This document shows, one piece after another, positions 27,608 through 37,700 of a DNA stretch of 64,000 bases. A model generated the notes under the pieces. That model saw only the letters and a program-made list of their open reading frames with translations. It did not search any database and was not told where the DNA came from. Positions within the stretch are counted from its first letter, which is position 1. Every line of letters begins with the position of its first letter. Position numbers and translations under genes: made by a program. Location of the stretch: contig JACTMP010000057.1 in assembly GCA_014584575.1 (NCBI GenBank), positions 116,940 through 180,939 of the forward strand, given 5' to 3'. Source of the stretch: Chloroflexota bacterium. Lineage in GTDB: Bacteria > Chloroflexota > Anaerolineae > Promineifilales > Promineifilaceae.

Positions 27608-28336
27608 CTATCCCCCTACTTCATCCTCCTTCAGCGTGATTTTGAAGTAGCCTTCGGCGTATTTGTAACCTACTTTGGCCCCGGCTTCGGATGACCATTC
27701 CTTGAGCATCGGCTCTGGATCCCATTCGCCTAGCTGGCTGGCATGGCAGCGCAGAGCCTTTAGTTTCAGATCAATGGTGTCGGTGATGTCTATGTAAATG
27801 TTGGCGTCCCGCCGGCCGAAGCTGACGTAGACGTAGTTGACTTTGTGCGGCTCTAACCCCTCGTCCAGCAGTTCCGGGAAGATAAGGGGCGAGTCGGCCG
27901 AGGGGAAAACGGCTTCCATGGCCACCTGCCCGGCGTTGCGGTGGTCGGGATGGTTGATGTACCAATCGCTGTAGTAAAAATTGGGATCGCCGCAGACCAC
28001 CACGTTGGGTTTGTGCTGGCGAATCAGGCGTACCAGTTTTTTACGTAATTCGAGGATGGGTTGGAGACGGCCGTCTGGTTCCCCCATATAAACACACGTT
28101 GCCCCCACCACCTCGGCGGCGGCCGTCTGTTCCTGCCGACGAATTTCCGCCAGCTTTTCGGCCGTCATGCCCGGTTCGTGGCTGCCAATGTTGCCGTCTG
28201 TCAGCACCACGTACAGCACTTCCGCGCCACCCTTTACCCACTTCGCGGCCGTGCCCGCCGCGCCAAACTCAATATCATCAGGATGAGCGAAGATGAACAT
28301 CGCTCGTTTGGGAATGTAGTCGTTACCTTGTGCCAT
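27608..28336 (-). CDS. PIG-L (LmbE-like) deacetylase, paralog 2
   Basis: 242 residues. The zinc site of the PIG-L family is visible: FAHPDDIEFG (His-Pro-Asp-Asp, about 16-19) near the start and the distal HPDHRNAG. TDGNIGSH follows the usual second strand. These enzymes remove acetyl groups from N-acetylglucosamine-type sugars, as in GPI precursors, mycothiol or bacillithiol. It is 34 bp downstream of a close paralog, with the same order of motifs, and SD GGAG precedes the ATG. The substrate cannot be read from the sequence. Confidence 0.88.
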   Translation of the reverse strand: MAQGNDYIPKRAMFIFAHPDDIEFGAAGTAAKWVKGGAEVLYVVLTDGNIGSHEPGMTAEKLAEIRRQEQTAAAEVVGATCVYMGEPDGRLQPILELRKKLVRLIRQHKPNVVVCGDPNFYYSDWYINHPDHRNAGQVAMEAVFPSADSPLIFPELLDEGLEPHKVNYVYVSFGRRDANIYIDITDTIDLKLKALRCHASQLGEWDPEPMLKEWSSEAGAKVGYKYAEGYFKITLKEDEVGG

Positions 28337-28347
28337 CTTTTTCTCCG

Positions 28348-28374
28348 GTAGGGCAAATTGACAATTTGTCCTAC
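28348..28374. repeat. Palindrome spanning the end of a PIG-L gene
   Basis: A 27-bp near-perfect inverted repeat, arms GTAGGGCAAATTG and CAATTTGTCCTAC around one base. The TAG stop (minus strand, 28371-28373) of the upstream PIG-L gene is contained in its right arm. Confidence 0.8.
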
Positions 28375-29129
28375 GCGCTTGTCGCCACCGTCGTCTCTAA
28401 CACCGGCTCTTCCTCTACCACTACCGCTTGCAGCGTCACGCGGCGGAAGCCTTCGGCGTACTTTAAGCCCACGTTTTTACCCACTTGCTCGGCGCGTTGG
28501 CGGATGCGCTCTTCCGGGTTCCAATCGCCAAGCTGACTTTTGTGTTCGCGCAGCGCCGCCAGCTTGGTATCAATGGTGGTGGATATGTCCACGTAAAAAT
28601 CGGGGTCGGTGTAGGTGCTGATGTAGACGTAATTGACTTTGTGGGGGGTGATGCCCTCCTGCTCAAATTCGGAGTAGAGCAGGTGCATTTCGCTGGCGGG
28701 GAAGACGGCGTCTATGGCCGCCGTAGCGGCAGCGCGATGGTCGGGATGGTTGATGCGCCCGCCCCACAGCACGGCCGTTGGGTCGCCACAGACCACCACA
28801 TTTGGTTTATGCTGCCGGATGAGCTTCACCAGTTGTTTGCGCAATGCCAATGATGGCTCCAACATGCCATCGTCATACCCCAGGTAAATGCAGCGATGCA
28901 CACCGGCCACTTCGGCGGCGGCGCTTTGCTCCGTGCGCCGGATGACGGCCAATTGCTCCCGCGTCATATTCCGGTCATGTGACCCTACGTTGCCATCGGT
29001 GATGACTACGTAGGTGATGTCACAACCACCATGCGCCCACTTCACGGCCGTGCCCGCCACCCCAAACTCAATATCATCCGGGTGAGCAAAAATGAACATG
29101 GCGCGGTCAGGAATATAATTCTGACTCAT
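28371..29129 (-). CDS. PIG-L (LmbE-like) deacetylase, paralog 1
   Basis: 252 residues with FAHPDDIEFGVAGTAVKWAH at 14-33, TDGNVGSHDRNM, and the distal zinc His in INHPDHRAAA. It is clearly a duplicate of the following gene: the two share the DRAMFIFAHPDDIEFG-like start and the YEYVYIS/KLAALREHKSQLGDWNPE-like end. The likely role is deacetylation of an amino-sugar conjugate; in such clusters this often concerns low-molecular-weight thiols or surface glycans, but nothing here decides between them. SD AAGGAG precedes ATG29129. Its stop codon is inside a palindrome. Confidence 0.88.
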   Translation of the reverse strand: MSQNYIPDRAMFIFAHPDDIEFGVAGTAVKWAHGGCDITYVVITDGNVGSHDRNMTREQLAVIRRTEQSAAAEVAGVHRCIYLGYDDGMLEPSLALRKQLVKLIRQHKPNVVVCGDPTAVLWGGRINHPDHRAAATAAIDAVFPASEMHLLYSEFEQEGITPHKVNYVYISTYTDPDFYVDISTTIDTKLAALREHKSQLGDWNPEERIRQRAEQVGKNVGLKYAEGFRRVTLQAVVVEEEPVLETTVATSA

Positions 29130-29149
29130 ACATATCTCCTTGATTTGTG

Positions 29150-29203
29150 TCAGGTGTCAGGTATCAAGTGTCGGATACTTGACACCTGACACTTGATACC
29201 TGA
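29150..29203. repeat. Inverted repeat of TCAGGTGTCA words
   Basis: Arms TCAGGTATCAAGTGTC (29157-29172) and its exact reverse complement (29188-29203) around 15 nt. It lies between divergent genes. Similar GACACTTGACAC words form a direct array at 48150-48191. Confidence 0.8.
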
Positions 29204-29312
29204 ATACGTGATTATATCGGACGGCCGTCCGTTTGCGTATGGTCAATCGTCCAGGAAAAACAGATATGTTATACTCCACCACATCCTGAAAAAACTGGGA
29301 GCAGGAGGGTTT

Positions 29313-32069
29313 ATGGCAAACTGGCATCAACTCAGCGTCGAAGAGACGGCCAGACAGATTGAGACCTCGATAGAGGCCGGTTTGACCTCTGCCGAAGCGC
29401 AAAAACGGCTGGAGCAGGTTGGCCTGAATGAATTAGTGGAGCGGGGGGGCCGCCGGCCCCTGGAAATCATTGTGGAGCAGTTGAAAGAGCCGCTGGTGAT
29501 TGTGCTGATCATCGCCGCGCTGGTGTCGCTGCTCCTGGGCGAATTTGTGGAAGTTGTGGTCATCCTGGCGATTGTGGCACTCAATTCCATCATCGGCTTT
29601 TCCCAGGAGTATCGCGCCGAACAGGCCATTGCCGCCCTCAAGAAACTGGCCGTGCCCACCGTGCGCGTGAAACGCGATAACCACCTGGTGGAAATTTCCG
29701 CCAACGAACTGGCGCCGGGTGATGTGGTGCTGTTGGAAACGGGTAATCTGGTGCCGGCCGACGGCCGTGTCATTGAAAGCGTCAACCTCAAAATTCAAGA
29801 ATCGGCCCTCACCGGGGAATCAGAGGCAGTCGAAAAACAGACCGAGCCGCTGGCCGATGACCATCTCACCATAGGCGACCGCAAAAATATGGTGTACATG
29901 GGGACAACGGTGACGTATGGGCGGGGCACGGCCGTGATCACCGCCACCGGTATGAACACCGAACTGGGCAACATCGCCGAACTGCTGCAAGACGTAACCC
30001 AGGAAATGACTCCGTTACAAAAACGGCTGGCCGACCTGGGCGTTAAGCTGGCCTGGGCCGCCCTGGCCATTATCGCCGTTGTCCTGGTCATCGGTTTTGT
30101 CACCCGCGACCCAAACGTCCCCCTCAGCGAGACATTGAAAATCCTCTTCCTGACGGCCATCAGCATGGCGGTAGCGGCCGTGCCCGAAGGGCTGCCCGCC
30201 GTCGTCACCATCACCCTGGCCCTCGGCTCACAACGCATGCTCAAGCGCAATGCCCTTATCCGCAAGCTGCCCGCCGTGGAAACGCTCGGCTCCGTCACCG
30301 TCATCTGCTCCGACAAAACCGGCACCCTGACCCAGAACCGTATGACCGTTACCGTCCTGGATGTGGTCGGCCATACCCAACAAGTGGCTACTCTGCTCAG
30401 CGGCAAGGGCATCATGCTCAACGCCGACGCCAACCCGGACGCGCCACCCGCGGAGCGTACCCTCAGCCTGCTGCTGCGCGCCGGGGCGCTGTGTAATGAC
30501 GCCGTACTGGAAACCAAAGAAGACGGCAGCATTCATGCCATCGGCGACCCCACCGAGGCGGCATTAGTCGTCGCCGCCAGCCATTTTGGCTACGACAAAA
30601 ACAACCTGGAAACCACCTTCCCCCGCGTGCGCGAAATCCCCTTTTCTTCCGAAAGCAAACGGATGATCACCATCCACAAGGTAAATGCCAATCCCGAAGA
30701 CCTGCCACCCAATATGACCCCCTATATCGCCTTTTCTAAAGGGGCTATTGACAGCTTGATGGACATTTCCGACCAGATATGGACGGGATCGGAAATTGTG
30801 CCGCTGGATGAAGAGATGTGCGCCCGGATGCAAGCGGCCAATGACCGCATGGCCGACCAGGGGCAGCGGGTATTGGCCGTCTCCTTTCAACTGCTGGAGT
30901 CGCCGGATGAAACGGTGGAAGAACATGAAGTGATTGTGGGGCTGGTGGGCATGATTGACCCCCCCCGCCCAGAAGTGAAACCGGCGGTGGAAATGGCCCG
31001 CACCGCCGGGATTCGCACCATCATGATCACCGGCGATCACCCCCTGACCGCGCAGCACATCGCCCACGAATTGACCATCACCGACAACAATGCCAACCTG
31101 ACCGGACAGGCGTTGACCAAAATGAGTGTGGATGAATTGAAAGCAGTGGTAGATGAGGTGTCGGTGTATGCCCGCGTTTCGCCGGAACATAAGCTGAACA
31201 TTGTGGATGCGCTGCAAGCCAAAGGGGAAGTGGTGGCCATGACCGGCGATGGCGTGAACGACGCGCCGGCGTTGCGCAAAGCAGACATTGGCGTGGCCAT
31301 GGGCATCACCGGCACAGATGTCTCTAAAGAAGCGGCGGAGATGATTTTGCTGGATGACAACTTTGCCACCATTGTGGCCGCTGTGGAAGAAGGGCGCACC
31401 ATCTATGACAACATCGTCAAGTTTGTGAAGTACACGTTGTCCAGCAATACCGGTGAACTGCTGGTGATGCTGATTGGCCCGCTGCTGGGGATGCCGCTAC
31501 CGCTGCTGCCGCTGCAAATTTTGTGGATCAACCTGGTGACGGACGGGGTGCCGGGGCTGGCGCTGGCGACAGAGCAGAAGGAGCCGGGCATTATGCGCCG
31601 CCCACCGTTTAAGTCCAGCGATAGTGTGTTTGCGCGGGGCATGGGCACACGCATTCTGATCATCGGCCTGTTCATGGGACTGGTGTCGTTGGGGGTGGGC
31701 TATGGGTATTGGCGGGTGGATCCGGCGGACACGGCCGTGTGGCGCACCATGATATTTACCACCCTGGTATTGGCGCAAATGGGCAACGCCCTGGCCATTC
31801 GGTCTAACACCGAGTCGGTCTTTTCCATTGGCTTTTTCACCAACCGGACGATGATTGGCGCTGTATTATTGACCTTTGTCTTGCAACTGGCTCTGCTATA
31901 TATTCCCTTTTTGCAAACGATCTTTGACACGCAACCGCTGAACGCCAGAGACCTGGGCATCGCCATCGCCGCCAGTGCCATTGTGTTTGTAGTCGTAGAA
32001 ATAGATAAATGGATCGGTCGGCTTCGTAAAGGGAAGGAGGCACGGCCGTCCACCCAAGTATCGGTATGA
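29313..32069 (+). CDS. P2A-type (calcium-ATPase-like) cation-transporting ATPase
   Basis: 918 residues from ATG29313 (SD GGAGG 8 bp before); the frame is open further upstream but lacks such a site. Cation-ATPase N-terminal domain (about 1-70), actuator TGES (about 168-171), helix-4 motif AVPEGLPAVVTI, phosphorylation motif DKTGTLT with Asp334, hinge TGDGVNDAPAL, and helix 6 with NLVTDGVPGLALA. PEGLP together with N-x-V-T-D-G is typical of Ca2+-type P2A pumps, though Na+ or Mn2+ cannot be excluded. It sits in the cytoplasmic membrane and exports the ion at the cost of ATP. The stop overlaps the next start (ATGA). Confidence 0.93.
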   Translation: MANWHQLSVEETARQIETSIEAGLTSAEAQKRLEQVGLNELVERGGRRPLEIIVEQLKEPLVIVLIIAALVSLLLGEFVEVVVILAIVALNSIIGFSQEYRAEQAIAALKKLAVPTVRVKRDNHLVEISANELAPGDVVLLETGNLVPADGRVIESVNLKIQESALTGESEAVEKQTEPLADDHLTIGDRKNMVYMGTTVTYGRGTAVITATGMNTELGNIAELLQDVTQEMTPLQKRLADLGVKLAWAALAIIAVVLVIGFVTRDPNVPLSETLKILFLTAISMAVAAVPEGLPAVVTITLALGSQRMLKRNALIRKLPAVETLGSVTVICSDKTGTLTQNRMTVTVLDVVGHTQQVATLLSGKGIMLNADANPDAPPAERTLSLLLRAGALCNDAVLETKEDGSIHAIGDPTEAALVVAASHFGYDKNNLETTFPRVREIPFSSESKRMITIHKVNANPEDLPPNMTPYIAFSKGAIDSLMDISDQIWTGSEIVPLDEEMCARMQAANDRMADQGQRVLAVSFQLLESPDETVEEHEVIVGLVGMIDPPRPEVKPAVEMARTAGIRTIMITGDHPLTAQHIAHELTITDNNANLTGQALTKMSVDELKAVVDEVSVYARVSPEHKLNIVDALQAKGEVVAMTGDGVNDAPALRKADIGVAMGITGTDVSKEAAEMILLDDNFATIVAAVEEGRTIYDNIVKFVKYTLSSNTGELLVMLIGPLLGMPLPLLPLQILWINLVTDGVPGLALATEQKEPGIMRRPPFKSSDSVFARGMGTRILIIGLFMGLVSLGVGYGYWRVDPADTAVWRTMIFTTLVLAQMGNALAIRSNTESVFSIGFFTNRTMIGAVLLTFVLQLALLYIPFLQTIFDTQPLNARDLGIAIAASAIVFVVVEIDKWIGRLRKGKEARPSTQVSV

Positions 32070-33397
32070 ACGAACAATCAACAACACCTAAAGAATCTGT
32101 AACTGAACCATCTGTCTTACATGCCCGCCAGTCCTGGCGGCAACTAGGAGTACGTCTGCGCTCGTTAACACCTTCGCAGTTAGTGCGTATGGGGTTGGCT
32201 CTGGGCATGCTCACTCTTCTGCTGTGGCTGGCGGTGAGTACCTGGCCGGCATTGGCGCCGTTTGCGGTGGGCGCAGTGGTTGCTTATGCGCTGCTGCCGG
32301 TGGTCAACTGGCTGGATCGCTTCTTGCCGCGCACGGTGGCCATTTTGCTCACGCTGGGTGCCGTGCTGGCGGGTCTGGCCTTTTTTTTCCTGGAATTGGT
32401 GCCGCTATTAAGTTTGCAGTTGAACTTTATTTACAGCAATCTGCCCACACCAGAAGAAATGCAAGAAATGGCCGCCCGGTTAAATGCTTTTGTGCAAACT
32501 CTGCCCACACCCATACAAGGTACAATCTATGACATTATAGATGCGGCCGCCGAAACGGCCCAGACCAGGCTGGACCTGGCCATTCGTCAGACGGTTAGCC
32601 TGGGATTGGGTGGCATTCTGTCTCTGGTTAATACCATTGGTTTTGTCCTGGGCTTTTTGGTGATTCCGGCGTGGTTGTTAGATGTGCTGCGGGATCATCA
32701 GGTAGGCTTGCGCGCCATTAACCGGAATGTGCCGCCACCGATGCGGCGGGATTTTTGGGCAGTAATACGCCTGATTGACCGGCCGTTCCGCGCCTTTTTT
32801 GAGGGGCAGGTGATCCTGGCTATCGCCGCCGGTGTTGGCATTTACCTGGGGGCGTTGGTATTAGAGGCGTTGGGATGGGAAGAATTCCGGTACAAAGCGG
32901 TGGTTGCGGTGCTGGTGGGATTGTTTCAGCTCATCCCCTTTTTAGGCCCGATCATCGCCGCCGTTGCCCTGTTTATGCTGGCGCTGGTACGGGGAGTTGA
33001 GACGGCCGTCGCCGTCGTTCTTCTCCATATTGTGGTGCAATGGTTAGTGAATTCGTTTGTCGCCCCGCGCGTGGAACGGCGTTACATTGATATTCACCCG
33101 GCGGTTTTGGTAATGGTGATTGTGGCCTTGAGCGAATTTGGCTGGCTATGGGTGCTGGCGGCGGCGCCTATTACGGCCGTGGGGCGAGACGTATTTCGGT
33201 ATGTGTACGGCCGTTTCAGCGACCCCCCTCTGCCCGCCGGCGTCTTGCCCGGCCGGCCGCCCCAAATTTTGCCGGACAGCCGCCTCTTTGCTCCCTTTAT
33301 TCCCGCCCAACCGCCGCCGACCGAACCGCCCGTGCCCATCGCTTACCGGCGTAACCGGGCGATTCGCCAGTCGCGGATGTCAAATGGGAATCGGTGA
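32066..33397 (+). CDS. AI-2E family transporter (PerM/YdiK-like)
   Basis: 443 residues. Two N-terminal helices (about 44-100, LALGMLTLLLWLAVSTWPAL onward), a soluble segment (about 120-190, with PTPEEMQEMAARLNAF), then five or more helices (180-385). The QLIPFLGPIIAAVALFMLAL block and the WLVNSFVAPRVERRYIDIHP stretch are typical of the AI-2E exporter family (PF01594). The tail is Pro-rich. The family has members moving autoinducer-2 or Na+/H+; the role here is open. It is translationally coupled to the ATPase and its TGA stop is in a GGAGATT-type array. Confidence 0.88.
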   Translation: MNEQSTTPKESVTEPSVLHARQSWRQLGVRLRSLTPSQLVRMGLALGMLTLLLWLAVSTWPALAPFAVGAVVAYALLPVVNWLDRFLPRTVAILLTLGAVLAGLAFFFLELVPLLSLQLNFIYSNLPTPEEMQEMAARLNAFVQTLPTPIQGTIYDIIDAAAETAQTRLDLAIRQTVSLGLGGILSLVNTIGFVLGFLVIPAWLLDVLRDHQVGLRAINRNVPPPMRRDFWAVIRLIDRPFRAFFEGQVILAIAAGVGIYLGALVLEALGWEEFRYKAVVAVLVGLFQLIPFLGPIIAAVALFMLALVRGVETAVAVVLLHIVVQWLVNSFVAPRVERRYIDIHPAVLVMVIVALSEFGWLWVLAAAPITAVGRDVFRYVYGRFSDPPLPAGVLPGRPPQILPDSRLFAPFIPAQPPPTEPPVPIAYRRNRAIRQSRMSNGNR

Positions 33398-33450
33398 TTG
33401 GGAGATTAGAGATTAGAGATTAGAGATTGGAGATTGGAGATTGGAGAGAT
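33391..33450. repeat. GGAGATT/TAGAGAT heptamer array
   Basis: Eight or so 7-bp units (GGGAGAT, TAGAGAT, TGGAGAT). It contains the TGA stop of the upstream gene (33395-33397) and provides GGAG about 9 bp before the ATG of the SPFH gene. Confidence 0.9.
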
Positions 33451-34696
33451 GGAAGACGAGACAGTTATTTCTGCATCACCCCCCAGTTATACCCAGCTCA
33501 CCCAGGAGCAGGTGCCATTGGAAGAGGCGGCCATGGCCTTCACCCGGCGAGACGCCAGCGGCCGTATCCCTATTATCATTATCCCGACACGGCCGTTTCG
33601 CATTCGCAATGACGTCATGGCCCTGGCCGTCGTATCGTTTATCGTCGCCTTTTTGTCAGGGTTTTTCTTTGACAACTTCGCTTTGGCTTCAGTAGCCGTT
33701 TTGTTAGGCGTCATCCTGCTGATCCTGGGTATTTACCGCTCCTTGATTGTGCGCATCCCCGAAGGCTCTACCGCTATTCTGACACGCGGTGGCCGTTACC
33801 AGCGCACCATTGGCAGCGGTATGACGATGTTGCCCCCCTGGATCGTGGTGGCGTACCTGATTACCAATCGGGAAATCCCCTTTGACGTGCCCCTGGTGGA
33901 ACTGCCCACCCAGGATAGTGTACGCGCTAACGTGGACATGCTGATCACCTTCCGCATTACCGACCCTTATAAGTTTGTCTACAACATTTCCGCAGCCGAC
34001 TTTGACCAGGTATTCCAGGCGGTATGCCAGGATGGGCTGCGTTCGATGATGCGCCACATCACTGTGGAGCAGGTGGTGGATTTGAAGAAGCAGGATTTGA
34101 ACTATATGTTGGAGGAGTTGAGCACGGCCGTGGCTTCTTATGGCGTCACCGTCACCAACCTCAGCGTCACCTATGCCCAACCACCGGCCGAATTTATGCA
34201 GTCGTTAGAAGCGCGCCAGTTAGCCATGCTGCAACAAGAGGAGCAAAAACAAAGACAAGCCCTGGCCAAACGCCGCCAGACCGACTCGGAAGAGTTAGCC
34301 ATGCAAGAGGTGGAGGCGGAAGTAGAGCGGGACAAAGAATCTATCGAGATACAGATTCAACGGGCGGAAGCGCGGCTGCGCCTGGTGGAGCTGGAAGCAG
34401 AGGCGGAAGATCTGCGCCTGCAAAAGCTTCAAGAACGGCTGCAAAAATACCCGGAAGCGGCCGAATATGACGTAGGTTTGATCAAATTGGAAGTGGCCCG
34501 CTCCCTGGCCGGCAACACCCGCGCCATGCTGCAAATGGGTTCGGCCGATGACATCGTGAAGGCGTTTGTGATGCGCGACATTTTGAAAGATGTGCCTTTT
34601 CCCGGCGAAGACAACGGCAGCGGCAGCGAAACACCCGCCGAACCACCGCCGCCAGCACCCAAGAAAACAACCCCACGCCGTTCAGAACCGGTGTAA
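33449..34696 (+). CDS. SPFH/Band-7 (prohibitin-like) membrane protein
   Basis: 415 residues from ATG33449; a TTG at 33434 would add five repeat-encoded residues and is less likely. Two helices (about 50-95) are followed by an SPFH domain (about 100-265: EGSTAILTRGGRYQRTIGSGMTML, then VRANVDMLITFRITDPYKFVYN). A long charged coiled coil follows (about 265-375, rich in EEQKQR/EVEAEVERDKE). The C-tail is Pro-rich. SPFH proteins oligomerise on the membrane as scaffolds; the operon with a P-type ATPase and an AI-2E protein suggests membrane organisation. The T-run hairpin right after closes the operon. Confidence 0.88.
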   Translation: MEDETVISASPPSYTQLTQEQVPLEEAAMAFTRRDASGRIPIIIIPTRPFRIRNDVMALAVVSFIVAFLSGFFFDNFALASVAVLLGVILLILGIYRSLIVRIPEGSTAILTRGGRYQRTIGSGMTMLPPWIVVAYLITNREIPFDVPLVELPTQDSVRANVDMLITFRITDPYKFVYNISAADFDQVFQAVCQDGLRSMMRHITVEQVVDLKKQDLNYMLEELSTAVASYGVTVTNLSVTYAQPPAEFMQSLEARQLAMLQQEEQKQRQALAKRRQTDSEELAMQEVEAEVERDKESIEIQIQRAEARLRLVELEAEAEDLRLQKLQERLQKYPEAAEYDVGLIKLEVARSLAGNTRAMLQMGSADDIVKAFVMRDILKDVPFPGEDNGSGSETPAEPPPPAPKKTTPRRSEPV

Positions 34697-34697
34697 T

Positions 34698-34735
34698 AAA
34701 GAGAGAGGGATTCGATTGAATCCCTCTCTTTTTAT
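34698..34735. terminator. Strong rho-independent terminator
   Basis: AAGAGAGAGGGATTC pairs with GAATCCCTCTCTT around a 4-nt loop, followed by TTTTT. It lies between convergent genes, 2 bp after the SPFH stop and 5 bp from the stop of the large minus-strand gene. Confidence 0.92.
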
Positions 34736-34740
34736 CTTGC

Positions 34741-37700
34741 CTACGGCTTGAGAATTGCCGGTAAGTAGATGTATACGGTACTGCTGACGACAGTGGCGGT
34801 AGTGGTTAAGGTCACGGTTTGAGCAATTGTGGTGTTGAATTGGGAAGTGGCAGTCACGGCCGTGTCGTCCACACTATCCGGGTCAGCGGTAGACGGTATT
34901 TGCACCACCACGGTGAATTGCTGGCTCTGACCGGGCATTAGCTCCGCTGTGGTGACGATAGAGGGCGTTGCCGTCCAATTGCCATTCACAGAGATGGCAA
35001 ACGTGTCTGGCCCATTGCCGCTGTTCTGCACTGTTAACGTATACGTCACCGGCGCACCCGGCAACCCACTGCCGCTGGTTGTCATGGGGGTCAGGGTGAC
35101 GACGGCCGTTTGCGCCACCACCTGCACCGTCACCGGCAGCAAAACTGGCGAGGTGTGCGCCGGGTCGTTGTGTTCCAGCGCCAGCACTGCCTCATGTGCC
35201 CCCACCGCCAGACCGGTTGTGTCCACTGTGATTGTGAATTCCTGTGTACCATGCCCGGCCATGTCACCCGAAAGCGGCGAAACCGACAGCCAAGGCACAT
35301 CGCCATAAGCCGGGGCCGCCAGCCAGTTCATCACATTCATGGCAAACAACATATTATCGGCATAGGTGATGCGGTAGTCGTCAAACAAAGAACTATCAAT
35401 CACCACCATCTTGCCGCCGTTTTGCTCCTGGGCCACCGCCTGGGCATAGCCATTCGTATCGCGCACCACCGCGTTGGCGGCCGCGGTGTAGTTGAGCGTA
35501 TAGTAGCTGTAATCCAGGTAAATGGCGCTGACGCCGGCCGTGGTAGGATGGGGCGAAATATCGGTGGTGGTGCCATAGCTGTACTGGCAACAATCGTAGG
35601 TGATGTTGTAGATACCGGCCACGTCAGTCGCTGCCGGATAGCTTTCGCTATGTACCAACACCGCGCCACCAGCCTCCATCCAGGCATTCACCACCTGTAA
35701 TTCGGCAAACGTCCAGTTAGTGCCACCACAGCAATCCACCCACAACACATCTACATCGTCCAAAACATCGGCGGTAATGGGGAAGGTGAAATTGACCGTA
35801 AGGAGACCGCCAGCGCTGCCAATGGCACTGCCCAGAGTTGTATAATTGGATAGATTGCCCTGACCATGCGCCATATCATACATAATGACTTTACCGCTGA
35901 GGTCAACCGGCGTTTCTGGTTGGCGCAGATTGGGCGCGACCTCGTGCCAGGTGTAGGACAGCGCCAATGGGCCGGTATTGGACAGGATAAGGGTGTGTGA
36001 GAGGATGTGGCCGGGCACGGCCGTGATCACCAACTCTTCTGGCATTCCCTCCATACGTGGCTGGGCCGGTTCTAAAGCAATATCCTGCACTACCACGCCA
36101 TTGGCCGGAATGGTGATATTGTAAGTGCCGGTCATGTAGCCGCTGGCCGAGGCGATGAGGGTGTGGCTGCCAGCGTCAGCCCAGATGGAGTAGTCGGGGT
36201 CGGCCGTGTCTGTATAGACGCCCACCAACTGGACTGTGGTCGTCAGCGGGTCGCCCGTCCACAGGTCAGTGACCGTTCCCATCACCCGGCCCATGCCATC
36301 AGCCGGAGAAACGGTCATAGTCACGGGGATGGTGAAACGGCCGTTGACCGGATCATTGCTATCGAAAATCATGTTGGCCGCGTATGTGCCCGGCTGTCGG
36401 CCGGTGGCATCAAATGTGACGGCTACCGGCTGCACACTGTACCCGGCAACTGCACCGGCATCAGGCTCAACTATCAGCCAGGAAACATCCCCGGGTGCCC
36501 AGATATACATATCCAATAAAGAATTTTCCAAGATAATCGCGGCATCCCAGTTATACCACCAGGCAATCTCCAACGTCTGTCCTGTCAGCATGATACGGCC
36601 GGCGCCTATACGATAATCAACTAACGTAGCCTGACCATAATTCGTAGATTGGGCTACCACCAGTGAACCGGGGAACAGGTTGGTAAAGTAGTTGTGGCTG
36701 GCAGAGTTGCCAAAGATTTGCCCGGACACACCGGCTACCCAGGGGTGGCCTGGAAGCAAAACATCATTGTAATCATCCCCGCCGAGATGGTTCAAAACGC
36801 CGCCAGGCGCGGCTGGGACTTGGCCCTGGGTTGTGCCGGACAACCACAATGCGCCACCCGCTTCTACATATTCCTCAAACCTGGCAATATGGATATCCCA
36901 GTTGTCATAAAAGGTAGTGCTTTGAACACTGGGAATAATGACCAGTTCATAGGCAGACAGGTCAATCGTCGCCATATAACTTGAATCAACCTGATCGTAT
37001 GGGATGGCGTGGGCGCTTAGGATTTGCTGGATGGAATCAGCCCCCCAGGGGTATTCATCCTGGATGATGAGGACGGAGTTGCCGTTTATATGCGTCTCTG
37101 AGGGGATGTCGGCCAGGGAGCCGGTGGAGGATGAGGACACGGCCGTGTCCGATTGTATATCCAGCAGCGGCAGATCAAGCCTGTCCCGAACATAGCTTAA
37201 TGGCGTATATCCGGTTGCCGCCCGTACCACATCGAACTCCAGCAGCGCCGGCCCGGCATTCGTGATAGTTAGGGCGCGGGTGGTCATCTGCCCCACATCT
37301 TGGGCCACGTTCATGTCATCATGCGACACTTCGATCACCGGCACATTCAGTACCAGGTCAAAATCCTGGATGATCCCTTGCTGCGCCACAATGTTTACAG
37401 ATTGTGTTTCTGTGACGTAACCATTGGCCGAAACCTGCAACGTATAGCTGCCGGCATCCAGCCACAATTGGTAATAGCCGGTATTGGCATCTGAGGTAAT
37501 GGTGTAAGGTTGTCCCTGCGCAATAAGGGTCGCTTGCAGCGGTAAACCTGTACCGGCATCGGTAATTGTACCTTCTACCCACCCCATGTTCGCCGTCGGC
37601 TGCACGGTCATTGTGACCGGCAGCAGCAGCGCGTTTTGGTTTTCATCATTGTGGCTTATCTGCAAATTGGCGGTGTAGTCCCCTGGTTGAAGGTTGGTGG

